From assembly GCA_910586215.1 (NCBI GenBank), contig CAJUGH010000023.1:1-64000 (forward strand): a stretch of DNA of 64,000 nt, in the 5' to 3' direction. Below are positions 27,777-36,307 of this stretch, in pieces. The stretch is from an uncultured Acetatifactor sp. (GTDB taxonomy: Bacteria; Bacillota; Clostridia; Lachnospirales; Lachnospiraceae). The translations under genes and the position numbers were made by a program. The notes beneath the pieces are model-generated. The model searched no databases and was not told the DNA's origin. It saw nothing but the letters and a program-made list of their open reading frames with translations. The number at the start of each line of letters is the position of its first letter. The first letter of the stretch is position 1.

Positions 27777-29288
27777 ATGGCAGAGACAGACAGGCTGGGA
27801 CTGGCAGAAGAAATGGCAGCGGAAGTGGCGTCCAGGGAGAAGGTACAGGAGGGACAGGAAGCCGGGGCGCAAGAGGAGGAAGCTTTGGAGGGCAGGACAG
27901 ATGCTGGGGAGGAACCAAAAACAGAGGCCGTGGTGGCAGGCGTCCACAATTACAGCAGCGAGGAGCGCTATGTGAGGCCCACAGATGAGAAGGTACTGCG
28001 GAAGCTGGAATGGTTCCAGGACCAGAAGATCGGCCTGATGATGCACTGGGGACCCTATTCCCAGCTTGGCATCGTGGAATCCTGGGCCTTGAGCGACCAG
28101 GATGCGGACTGGTCCAGGGACGGCATCGACTGGGAGGTCACAGGGGAGGAGTTCAAGCAGGAATACTTTGCCTTGAACAAGACCTTCAATCCCATCCGGT
28201 TTGAGCCGGAGAAATGGGCTGACCTGGCAAAGGAAGCGGGGATGCGCTATTTCCTCTTCACCACCAAGCATCATGACGGCTTCTGCATGTGGGACACCCA
28301 GTACTCTGACTATAAAGTCACCAGCCCGGACTGCCCTTTCCACACCCACAAATATGCGGATATCTGTGCCCACCTCTTTGAATCCTTCCGGAAGCGGGGC
28401 ATCGGCATTGTGGCCTATTTTTCCAAGGCGGACTGGCATGTGGACAGCTACTGGCGGGAGGATACCTTGAAGGGCAGCTTCAAGAGCAGGGGGCCGTCCT
28501 ACGTGCCGGCCCAGGATCCGGAGCAGTGGGAGCGCTTTGTGGAATTTACCCAGAACCAGATAAGGGAACTGGCCACCGGGTATGGCCGCCTGGAGGGCAT
28601 GTGGTTTGACGCGGGCTGGGTGTGTGAGCAGGCAGGCCAGGACATCCGCCTGGGAGAAGTGATTGACCAGATCCGGCAGTTCCAGCCGGGGATGCTGTGT
28701 GCTGACCGCACGGTGGGCGGGCCTTATGAGAACTATGTGACCCCGGAGCAGTGCGTGCCTCCTAAACCCCTTTCCATTCCCTGGGAGAGCTGCATCACCC
28801 TGGGCACTTCCTTCTCCTTCAAGTATGAGGATACCTACAAATCCCCCAGGCAGGTCATTGGACTGCTGGTGGACATTGTGGTAAAAGGTGGCAACCTGGC
28901 CATCAATGTGGGTCCCCAGCCGGACGGCAGGATTCCCCAGGGTGCCATCCTTTCCCTGAAAGGAATCGGGGCATGGCTTGCCCGGTATGGGGAGGCCATC
29001 TACGGCACCAGGGTCTGTGCCCCTTACCAGAAAGACGGCATCGGATTCACCAGGAAAGGGAATACTGTCTATGCCATCCAGGTCTTCGCCCAGGAGGCGG
29101 ATCCTGTGGAGGACACCCTGTGGATCCCCTATGAGGGAGCCGTGGAAGGGATCACGGCTCTGGGAGGGGTGCAGGTGCTGTCCTATGAACAAAGGAAGGG
29201 CGGCTACCAGGTGGTGACAAAACCTGGGGATCACCAGGAGACAGGAAAAGCGCCCATTGCCAGGGTATTTGTCTTGAAGCAGGCATGA
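27777..29288 (+). CDS. GH29 alpha-L-fucosidase, second copy with acidic N-terminal extension
   Basis: A 503-residue GH29 paralogue, clearly diverged from the preceding gene. The catalytic domain begins at about residue 65 (WFQDQKIGLMMHWGPYS), with YFLFTTKHHDGFCMWDT and nucleophile D278 in GMWFDAGW, then SPRQVIGLLVDIVVKGGN and a short C-terminal beta domain. Before it lies a tail very rich in Glu, Ala and Gly that has no counterpart in the neighbour. The start chosen is the ATG ten bases after GGGAGG; starts at 27732 or 27699 are possible. Two fucosidases of different subtype would cover different linkages. A strong terminator follows. Confidence 0.85.
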   Translation: MAETDRLGLAEEMAAEVASREKVQEGQEAGAQEEEALEGRTDAGEEPKTEAVVAGVHNYSSEERYVRPTDEKVLRKLEWFQDQKIGLMMHWGPYSQLGIVESWALSDQDADWSRDGIDWEVTGEEFKQEYFALNKTFNPIRFEPEKWADLAKEAGMRYFLFTTKHHDGFCMWDTQYSDYKVTSPDCPFHTHKYADICAHLFESFRKRGIGIVAYFSKADWHVDSYWREDTLKGSFKSRGPSYVPAQDPEQWERFVEFTQNQIRELATGYGRLEGMWFDAGWVCEQAGQDIRLGEVIDQIRQFQPGMLCADRTVGGPYENYVTPEQCVPPKPLSIPWESCITLGTSFSFKYEDTYKSPRQVIGLLVDIVVKGGNLAINVGPQPDGRIPQGAILSLKGIGAWLARYGEAIYGTRVCAPYQKDGIGFTRKGNTVYAIQVFAQEADPVEDTLWIPYEGAVEGITALGGVQVLSYEQRKGGYQVVTKPGDHQETGKAPIARVFVLKQA

Positions 29289-29313
29289 TGGCAGGCAGCA
29301 ATCTATAAAACCC

Positions 29314-29343
29314 ACAGGCAGGGCGTATGCCCTGCCTGTTTTT
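29314..29343 (+). terminator. Strong intrinsic terminator after the fucosidases
   Basis: A perfect 11-bp stem (ACAGGCAGGGC / GCCCTGCCTGT), a 4-nt loop (GTAT) and a run of Ts. Confidence 0.92.
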
Positions 29344-29497
29344 CGGTATATCCTTTACAGACCTCTCTGTAAGATTTGAATTCCACACTTCACTGTATAA
29401 AAGTATTCCATTGGTAAAAGTTAATAATTTGGAAATGCCTAATTTAGACATTTTTCATAAAAATCAGATTTTTGTTTAGATACATTTAAGAAACAAA

Positions 29498-29526
29498 TTG
29501 ACAAACTGCCCAATGGTGTGTAAACT
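29498..29526 (+). promoter_or_regulatory. Promoter of the sugar importer genes
   Basis: TTGACA, exactly 17 bp, TAAACT. It is the best promoter match in the window, and the transcript would start near 29533. Confidence 0.75.
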
Positions 29527-29552
29527 GGTTATAACATTTATGTCAAGTGTCA

Positions 29553-29566
29553 TGTTTTCGTTTTGA
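29553..29566 (-). promoter_or_regulatory. cre-like operator (possible CcpA site)
   Basis: On the minus strand TCAAAACGAAAACA fits the catabolite-response consensus (TGNAANCGNWWNCA) except for the second base. It lies about 20 bp after the predicted start, a place where CcpA acts as a roadblock. Confidence 0.35.
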
Positions 29567-29759
29567 TAACTCTCGTTTTAGGAATGTACAAAGGAACGGT
29601 CCTACACAGAATAGGGCAGGGTCCGGACATCGTATCCACACCGGGTCATGGGGTGTGGTGTGAAGGTGGTAACAGCAGTATCCAAGTCTTGTTTGGGCCT
29701 GGGCTGATTGTTATAAGTAACGCTACATAAGCGTACATAAAATAAAAGGAGGATTATGA

Positions 29760-31349
29760 ATGAAAAGAAAGGCAGTAATGAAGCTTTGCGCTGTTGCTAT
29801 GACAGTTGCAATGGTGGGTGGTCTGGTTGCGTGCGGCAATGATGCCGGCAACAATTCTTCCACTCCCGACAGCACTCCCCAGGAGTCCACAGGAGGCGAG
29901 GAATCCACAGGCGGCGAAGAGTCCACAGGCGGCGAAGAGTCCACAGGCGGCGAAGAGTCTTCTGAGGAAGCACAGGAAGAGACCTATGACTTTGGCGGGG
30001 CTGTCGTCAGGGTGAACGGTGGTCAGTGGGGTGACTTGAACGAAGAGACGAAGCTGGATGATGACGGCAATGTGAAGACAGGATACCTGGAGAAGCGGGC
30101 GTTTGCTGACCAGCTTGAAGCGAAGTACAATATTAAGATCGAGTACGTGGTGCTGGAAGGTGATGACGGTTATAATACGCAAGAGTTAATACTGTCCAGC
30201 ATCACAAGCGGAGAGTGTTTTGCAGATCTGTTTGCGGTAAGCGACAATATCATCCTGGGCATTCGGGATTACCTGGCTGACATTACCGATGATGTTGACA
30301 AGCTGGAGATCGGCAGCACCTATATTGAGCCGGGCACATGGCAGAACCGTGTGTATGGATGGACCTATGACAATATGGGCAGCAGCTATGTGATGGCGTA
30401 CAGCCGTACATACATCAAGGAAGTAGCCGGCATGGATGTGATGCCACTGGATAAGTTCAAGGCAGGTGAGTGGAGTTATGATGACTGCATTGAGTATCTG
30501 ACAGAGATGAAAGCAAATCTGCCGGAGGGAACTTATCCCATCTGTATCCATACGAATCACTGGGCCAGCATGGCGCCTGCGGCGAATGGTGTGGTGAGTA
30601 TTGATTCTGACGGCAACATCAACTTGACGAATGAATATTACGTCGAAGCCCTGGAATTTTACAAGACACTGCTGGAAAAAGGACTTGCTCTGCCAATTAC
30701 GGACGTGAAGGTACTTGAGGATGGCAGTATTGAATCTACCCAGAATTACAGTATGGACAATATGAGCGGCAACAAGGAATCTAAAGGGTATGTCATTGGC
30801 ATGGTGGAAGCCTGGCAGTATCCTGGCATGCCAGACAAGGGTGACTGGGGCATCGTTCCCTGGCCTTGGGGCAGCAATGTGACCTGTGACGGGGACTACA
30901 CCACCTTGAGCGATACATACATGGTTCCCCAGTCTATCTGGACAGATATGGTAGTGCCCAAGGCTGAGTACAGGGCTGCAGGTGCTAAGGAGATTCCTGA
31001 CATTGTATTACACCAGATTGCACGCGATTTCTGTGATCTCTGCAGCCCGGACGGCCAGGCCGCCAGACATGGGGAGTGGGAAGCAGAGAAGAACGGGGAA
31101 GAGTACTTGAACCTGGGCTATACTCCCGGGGATCCCGGATATTTCACCAACGAGGAGGATATTGAGGTATTTGACTGGCTGCACACCAGATCCTGTGTGG
31201 ATTGGGGCCATGCCTTCAACTCCAACACGGTGGTACGTGTGAACAGGAACGCCGCATCTGTCATTGCGGTGGGAAATGATGCCAGGTCTACCGGCGAGAG
31301 CTTCCTGCAGGAAGGTGAAGCCAACATGAAAGACAAAGGTTACAAATAA
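29760..31349 (+). CDS. Sugar ABC transporter substrate-binding lipoprotein
   Basis: A 529-residue lipoprotein with a signal peptide ending in the lipobox LVAC (C25), then a low-complexity acidic linker with four tandem ESTGGE units, then a family-1-type solute-binding domain. It would be fixed to the outer face of the membrane and capture oligosaccharides. Its length (about 100 residues above simple maltose-binding proteins) matches binding proteins for long glycans. The ATG is seven bases after AAAGGAGG. It is first in an operon with a second binding protein and two permease pairs. No ATPase gene is in the window, so a shared MsmX-like ATPase elsewhere is expected. Confidence 0.85.
   Translation: MKRKAVMKLCAVAMTVAMVGGLVACGNDAGNNSSTPDSTPQESTGGEESTGGEESTGGEESTGGEESSEEAQEETYDFGGAVVRVNGGQWGDLNEETKLDDDGNVKTGYLEKRAFADQLEAKYNIKIEYVVLEGDDGYNTQELILSSITSGECFADLFAVSDNIILGIRDYLADITDDVDKLEIGSTYIEPGTWQNRVYGWTYDNMGSSYVMAYSRTYIKEVAGMDVMPLDKFKAGEWSYDDCIEYLTEMKANLPEGTYPICIHTNHWASMAPAANGVVSIDSDGNINLTNEYYVEALEFYKTLLEKGLALPITDVKVLEDGSIESTQNYSMDNMSGNKESKGYVIGMVEAWQYPGMPDKGDWGIVPWPWGSNVTCDGDYTTLSDTYMVPQSIWTDMVVPKAEYRAAGAKEIPDIVLHQIARDFCDLCSPDGQAARHGEWEAEKNGEEYLNLGYTPGDPGYFTNEEDIEVFDWLHTRSCVDWGHAFNSNTVVRVNRNAASVIAVGNDARSTGESFLQEGEANMKDKGYK
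29883..29954 (+). repeat. 18-bp tandem repeat in the lipoprotein linker
   Basis: Four 18-bp units, each encoding ESTGGE (residues 42-65); the last three are almost identical in DNA. Such a repeat can change copy number by slippage and alter the length of the surface linker. Confidence 0.9.
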
Positions 31350-31387
31350 GGCTTGACTGACACATGTGAAGTATAACGATTGCGCTG

Positions 31388-31427
31388 TGTGGCTGTGGAT
31401 TCTATGATAAATAGGGACGCAGCCACA
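31388..31427 (+). other. Intercistronic stem-loop after the binding-protein gene
   Basis: A 10-bp stem (TGTGGCTGTG with CGCAGCCACA) and a 20-nt loop, with no T-tract. Stems in this place often stabilise the binding-protein mRNA or limit read-through to the downstream transporter genes. Confidence 0.55.
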
Positions 31428-31457
31428 TAGTGTATCAGAAATGAAAGGGCTGATGGG

Positions 31458-34409
31458 GTGAAAAAGAAGAAAAATAAGACCCGCATTCGCAATATATGTA
31501 TTCTCGCCGCACTGGTGGTTGTGGCGGTGGTTGCGCTCACAATGACATCCAGCGATGAGTATGCACAGACCCGTGAGGATGTTCTGGGGAAGTATCTTGC
31601 CTATGAAGATACCTCTGCTGTCACTTACGAGGCTTATGTGTCACAGTTTGGAAAAGCGTATGCGGACGATACGGCGAAAAGGATTGCAGTGAAGGCATCC
31701 GATTATTCGGACGCGGATATGAAGGGGCTGACGGAAACAGGTGGTGTGGTGTGGACCCAGGAGAGCGGTTCCCTGACCTACACCTTTGACGTGGAGCAGG
31801 ATGGCCTGTATTACATCCAACTCACCTACTATCCGGACGTTACCGGCACGCAGACAATGCTGCGCAATGTGTATATCAATGGAAAGTTACCTTTTGACGA
31901 TTGTGAGGACATTGCTTTCGACCGTCTCTGGGTGGATGACAGCAAGGACTGGCTCATGAATACCAAGGGCAACCAGGCTGCACCCACACAGGTACAGAAG
32001 GAAGGCCCGGCGGTTACTTATCTCAGCTCTGCTGACTGTGATGTGGCAGGAGGGTACATGTTCTACTTGAAGAAGGGGAGCAATACCGTGACCCTGGAAT
32101 CATCCCAGGCAGTGATGGGAATCAGCGAGATCGCCCTGGTTCCCGCATCAAAACAGCTTTCTTATGAGGAATATTATGACCTGTATACCAAGGAACTGGA
32201 GGCAGAGGTCGTCAGTGCCAACAATATCAAGGATGGTGCTGTCCTGATCCAGGCAGAGGATGCAGCGGTGAAGTCCAGTTCCTCCCTGTCCCCCAACAAT
32301 GACAGGACCTCCGTGGGAACACAGCCTTACCATCCTACCTATATTATATACAATACCATTGGTGGGGACAACTGGGCCAGTGCCGGCCAGAAGATTTCCT
32401 GGACAGTGGATGTGGATCGGGCAGGACTGTATAAGATCGGTGTCCGTTTCAAGCAGTATCTGAACAGGGGCTTCTATTCAGCCCGCAGCATCACTGTGAA
32501 CGGGGAACTTCCCTTTAAGGAGGCCGCCCAGGTGGAGTTCTATTATGGACCTGACTGGCAGGTGTCTTTCCTGGGAAATGAATCCGAAGACTATTACTTC
32601 TATCTAAAGGAAGGCAGCAACACCATTACCATGACTGCCACCCTGGGAGACTTGACGGATGCAGTGGATCTGGCCACTACCAGTGTGAGTAACCTTAACA
32701 ATCTCTACAGGGAGATGACCGCAGTTACGGGTACGGATCCGGATCAGTACCGTGATTATAATATCACAGGGTATGTGCCGGACATGGTTCCCATCCTGGA
32801 GGAAGAGTACACCAGGCTCAATGCCGTGGTGGAGATGTTCGGGGAGTCCATGGATTCTGCCAACAAGACTTCCAGCGTGGTGGATATGATGAATTCTATG
32901 ATCAAGCTCATCAAGAAGGCAGATGATGTGGCCAAGTATCTGAAGGAATTCAATGACAAGCTTTCTGCCCTGGGAGACTGGGTGAACAGCATCAACAACC
33001 TGCCCTTAGAGTTGGATTACTTGATGGTCACAGGGGACGGTTACAGACTTCCCAAGGCCAATGGCGGTTTCTTCGCCGGTGTGGCCCATACCTGGAATGC
33101 CTTTATCGGTTCCTTCACCAATGATTTCAAGGTCCATGCGGAAGGAAATGATGAAGGGAAGAAGCCGGTGCTGACCGTGTGGACAGCAGCGGATACCAGG
33201 AGCCAGTATGATATCATTCAGAAGATGATCAACGCGGAATTTGCAGATGCGGATTTCGAGGTCAATATCAGTATGGTAGGCGGTGATACCGTGCTTCCGG
33301 CCACGGTGGCAGGGGAAGGCCCGGATGTGGTGCTGCAGTCCAGCTATTCCACTCCTACCAATTTCGCATACCGCGGCGCTGCCTATGACTTGACGCAGTT
33401 TGCAGATTTCGAGGAAGTATATAAGAGGTTCCCGGCAGATACCAGGGCTTTCCTGGAGTATGAGGGCGGTGTCTATGGTCTGCCTGACCAGCTTTCCTTC
33501 CCGGTACTGATCTACAGGACAGATATCCTGGAGGCCATGGATCTGGAAGTACCCGAGACCTGGGATGACTTAATCTCCATCATTCCTTATCTGGAAGCAG
33601 ATAACATGAGTGTGTATCTGGGAAGCAACGAGTACCTGACTCTGGGTGGCGGTACCAGTTCTACCACGGTTCCTGTGAACAATATCTTTCTGTCCATGCT
33701 GTACCAGAAGGGATATGAACTGTATTCCCAGGACCGGACCCGTACCATGATGGACCGCACGGAACAGATGCTGGTATTCAAGGACTGGACCGAGTACTAT
33801 ACCAACCAGGGATTGTCCTACTCCGTGAATCTGGTGACCAGGTTCCGTACAGGTGAGATCCCCTTGATGGTGGTGGATTACACCTACGTGAATACCTTGA
33901 ATGTATCTGCTCCTGAGATATCCGGCAGATGGTCCATTGCCAAGATACCAGGTACCAGACAGGATGACGGAAGTGTGGATCATACCGCTGCCTGTATGAT
34001 CGGCACCTGTTTTATTGTCTCTTCTACCGTGGAAAAAGATGGTATGTCTGATGCGGCCTGGGAGTTCTTGAAGTGGTGGACCAGCGAGGAGACCCAGTCC
34101 AGGTATTCCATGGAGATGAAGGCAGAGAACGGTGAGGCGGCAGAACTTCCCCTGGCCAATAAGGATGCCATTGCCAATGGCAGCCTGAACGATGAGTTCA
34201 AGCAGGTGGTTCTTTCCCTGTTGGATGATCTGCGGGCAGAACCTCAGGTTCCCGGTGGATATATTACAGGCCGTCTGATCCGGAATGCATTCACCACTGT
34301 GGTGACGAACAGCGTGGATCCCATCGATACGCTGTACATCCTGCTGGACGACATCAACGCGGAAATTACAAGCAAACGTTCAGAGTTTGGCTTGAATACT
34401 GCAGAATAG
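31458..34409 (+). CDS. Membrane-anchored fusion of carbohydrate-binding-like domains and a solute-binding protein
   Basis: A 983-residue protein. A Lys-rich N-terminus and one hydrophobic segment (about 13-30, without lipobox Cys) anchor it to the membrane. Two beta-sandwich regions of the CBM6/CBM35 kind follow (about 60-225 with YIQLTYYPDVTG and GSNTVTLESSQ; about 260-410 with YKIGVRFKQYLNRG and GSNTITMTATLG), then a helical stretch (about 430-550), then a family-1 solute-binding domain from about residue 568 (VLTVWTAADTRSQYD, GEGPDVVLQSSYS). A GTG start after AAAGGG is inferred. The fusion may present glycan directly to the adjacent permeases. It is co-directional with the lipoprotein before it and the permeases after it. 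Confidence 0.8.
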   Translation: MKKKKNKTRIRNICILAALVVVAVVALTMTSSDEYAQTREDVLGKYLAYEDTSAVTYEAYVSQFGKAYADDTAKRIAVKASDYSDADMKGLTETGGVVWTQESGSLTYTFDVEQDGLYYIQLTYYPDVTGTQTMLRNVYINGKLPFDDCEDIAFDRLWVDDSKDWLMNTKGNQAAPTQVQKEGPAVTYLSSADCDVAGGYMFYLKKGSNTVTLESSQAVMGISEIALVPASKQLSYEEYYDLYTKELEAEVVSANNIKDGAVLIQAEDAAVKSSSSLSPNNDRTSVGTQPYHPTYIIYNTIGGDNWASAGQKISWTVDVDRAGLYKIGVRFKQYLNRGFYSARSITVNGELPFKEAAQVEFYYGPDWQVSFLGNESEDYYFYLKEGSNTITMTATLGDLTDAVDLATTSVSNLNNLYREMTAVTGTDPDQYRDYNITGYVPDMVPILEEEYTRLNAVVEMFGESMDSANKTSSVVDMMNSMIKLIKKADDVAKYLKEFNDKLSALGDWVNSINNLPLELDYLMVTGDGYRLPKANGGFFAGVAHTWNAFIGSFTNDFKVHAEGNDEGKKPVLTVWTAADTRSQYDIIQKMINAEFADADFEVNISMVGGDTVLPATVAGEGPDVVLQSSYSTPTNFAYRGAAYDLTQFADFEEVYKRFPADTRAFLEYEGGVYGLPDQLSFPVLIYRTDILEAMDLEVPETWDDLISIIPYLEADNMSVYLGSNEYLTLGGGTSSTTVPVNNIFLSMLYQKGYELYSQDRTRTMMDRTEQMLVFKDWTEYYTNQGLSYSVNLVTRFRTGEIPLMVVDYTYVNTLNVSAPEISGRWSIAKIPGTRQDDGSVDHTAACMIGTCFIVSSTVEKDGMSDAAWEFLKWWTSEETQSRYSMEMKAENGEAAELPLANKDAIANGSLNDEFKQVVLSLLDDLRAEPQVPGGYITGRLIRNAFTTVVTNSVDPIDTLYILLDDINAEITSKRSEFGLNTAE

Positions 34410-34419
34410 GAGGGGAATA

Positions 34420-35349
34420 ATGGCTGCAAAAAAGATTTCTTTTAAGAGAAGAGCACAACTGACGCTCAGAGATATGAAGCGCGGCATTCCTCTGTATGTT
34501 ATGATCGCCCCTTTTATGATTCTGTTTGCCATGTTTGTGGTCTATCCGGTACTGAAAGCCATATGGTTCAGTTTTACGGACTACAATGTGTTGGAAAAAG
34601 CCAATTTCGTAGGTCTGCGCAACTATAAGAAACTGTTCCTGGAGGACTCTACCTTCATGACTGCTATTAAAAACACCTTTGTCATAGCAGTGATCGTGGG
34701 ACCTGGCGGATATGTACTGTCCTATCTGCTGGCCTGGATGATCAATGAGTTACCTCACAAGATTGGGACAGTGCTCACCGTGATCTTCTATGCGCCCAGT
34801 ATGGCGGGTGCCGCCGTGATCACCGTGTTCGCACAGATCTTCTCCAATGACAGCAATGGTTATCTGAATGCCATCCTGCGTAAACTGGGCATCACCCAGG
34901 AGGCGATTCTGTGGCTGTCGGATTCCGACTATGTTATCGTGGTGGTCATCCTGGCATCCCTGTGGATGAGCATGGGCGTAGGCTTCCTGTCTTTCGTGGC
35001 AGGTATCAAGGGCGTGGACGAGGCCCAGTATGAGGCAGGTGCCATAGATGGCATCAGGAACCGCTGGCAGGAACTGTGGTATATCACACTTCCCAACATG
35101 AAGCCCCAGTTATTGTTCGGTGCTGTGATGACCATCACAGGTTCCCTGTCCGTAGGTGATATCGGCAATTCCCTGGTAGGCTTCCCCAGCCCCAATTATG
35201 CTTCCCATACCATTGTGAACCATCTGAATGACTATGGTTCCATCCGTATGGAGATGGGGTATGCATCTGCCATCGCCGTTATCCTGTTCCTGATCATGAT
35301 CATCTGCAACATGCTGATCCAGAAGCTGCTTCGCAAGGTCGGAACCTGA
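34420..35349 (+). CDS. Sugar ABC transporter permease (first pair, subunit A)
   Basis: A 309-residue permease of the LplB/UgpA type with six predicted membrane segments. The cytoplasmic EAA loop that docks the ATPase is seen as EAQYEAGAIDGIRNRWQELW followed by ITLP (about 205-228). The ATG follows AGGAGG and lies 11 bp after the binding-protein fusion. It forms the channel with the next gene. Confidence 0.9.
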   Translation: MAAKKISFKRRAQLTLRDMKRGIPLYVMIAPFMILFAMFVVYPVLKAIWFSFTDYNVLEKANFVGLRNYKKLFLEDSTFMTAIKNTFVIAVIVGPGGYVLSYLLAWMINELPHKIGTVLTVIFYAPSMAGAAVITVFAQIFSNDSNGYLNAILRKLGITQEAILWLSDSDYVIVVVILASLWMSMGVGFLSFVAGIKGVDEAQYEAGAIDGIRNRWQELWYITLPNMKPQLLFGAVMTITGSLSVGDIGNSLVGFPSPNYASHTIVNHLNDYGSIRMEMGYASAIAVILFLIMIICNMLIQKLLRKVGT

Positions 35350-35370
35350 TCAGAGAGAGGAAGGGTGAAT

Positions 35371-36297
35371 ATGGAAACATTAAAAAGACTTTATCAAAAT
35401 TATAGAAATAAGAAGAAGTCGAAAGACTTCACCCCTTTTGTGAAGAAGTCGAAGAGGAGTTTCTGGGGGAATGTAATTCTGGGACTGTTCCTGCTGCTGA
35501 TGGCCATCACCTTTTTCTTCCCGGTGGTATACATGCTCAGCCAGTCCATGAAGCCCATGAACGAGATGTTTGTCTTCCCTCCCAGGATCATTGTGCAGAA
35601 TCCCACATTGGATAATTACCGCGATTTCTTCAATGTCCTGGCCAATACAGTGGTGCCGGTGACTAGATCCCTGTTCAACTCCCTTTTTGTGGTGGTAGTG
35701 GGATCCATCGGACACATTGTGATCGCTTCCCTGTGTGCGTATCCACTGGCAAAGTATAAATTCCCAGGAGTGGGATTCTTCAACCAGATCATTGTATATT
35801 CCCTGATGTTCAACGCATCAGTGACCATGATCCCCAACTTCCTGACCATTGCAGGACTGGGATGGCTGGACACCCAGTGGGCTATTATCATTCCCGGCTT
35901 TGCATCTACCCTGGGGCTGTACCTGATGAAGAACTTCATGGAGCAGATTCCCGACAGTCTCATGGAGGCGGCACAGATTGACGGTGCGGGGTATGTACGC
36001 ATCCACTTTACCATTGTGATGCCTGTGGTGAAGCCAGCCCTGGTGACGGCTTTCATCCTGGTGTTCCAGAGCTTCTGGACCAATACAGGAGATAAATTCA
36101 TCTACACAGAGGCACAGAAGGGCTTCGCCTACGTGGTGGGACAGTTGGCAAATGGCAAGATCAGCGGTGTGGGCGCTTCCTATGCAGGAATCTCTGCTGC
36201 GTCCGCTGTGATCATGTTCGCTGTACCCCTGGTGGTGTTCCTGATCATGCAGAACAACGTGGTATCTACGATGGCAACATCCGGTATGAAAGAGTAA
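35371..36297 (+). CDS. Sugar ABC transporter permease (first pair, subunit B)
   Basis: A 308-residue permease of the LplC/UgpE type. Six membrane segments and the EAA loop (SLMEAAQIDGAGYVRIHFTI, then MPVVKP) are present. The ATG preceded by GGAAGG is preferred over a GTG two codons earlier. It is paired with the gene 21 bp upstream; together they import carbohydrate delivered by the binding proteins. Confidence 0.9.
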   Translation: METLKRLYQNYRNKKKSKDFTPFVKKSKRSFWGNVILGLFLLLMAITFFFPVVYMLSQSMKPMNEMFVFPPRIIVQNPTLDNYRDFFNVLANTVVPVTRSLFNSLFVVVVGSIGHIVIASLCAYPLAKYKFPGVGFFNQIIVYSLMFNASVTMIPNFLTIAGLGWLDTQWAIIIPGFASTLGLYLMKNFMEQIPDSLMEAAQIDGAGYVRIHFTIVMPVVKPALVTAFILVFQSFWTNTGDKFIYTEAQKGFAYVVGQLANGKISGVGASYAGISAASAVIMFAVPLVVFLIMQNNVVSTMATSGMKE

Positions 36298-36307
36298 GAG
36301 GTGGCGT

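Larger units (their letters stand above)
29289..29759 (+). other. Promoter and leader region of the importer genes
   Basis: 471 bp without a gene. After the terminator (29314-29343) it is AT-rich, holds a very good promoter (29498-29526) and a cre-like box (29553-29566), and then leaves about 225 bases of 5' leader in which no known riboswitch was recognised. Confidence 0.6.

Noticed and set aside
27606..29315. Minus-strand open frame (569 codons) opposite the second GH29 gene
   Set aside because: It is antisense to a clear glycosidase and runs through the terminator stem. No recognisable domain.
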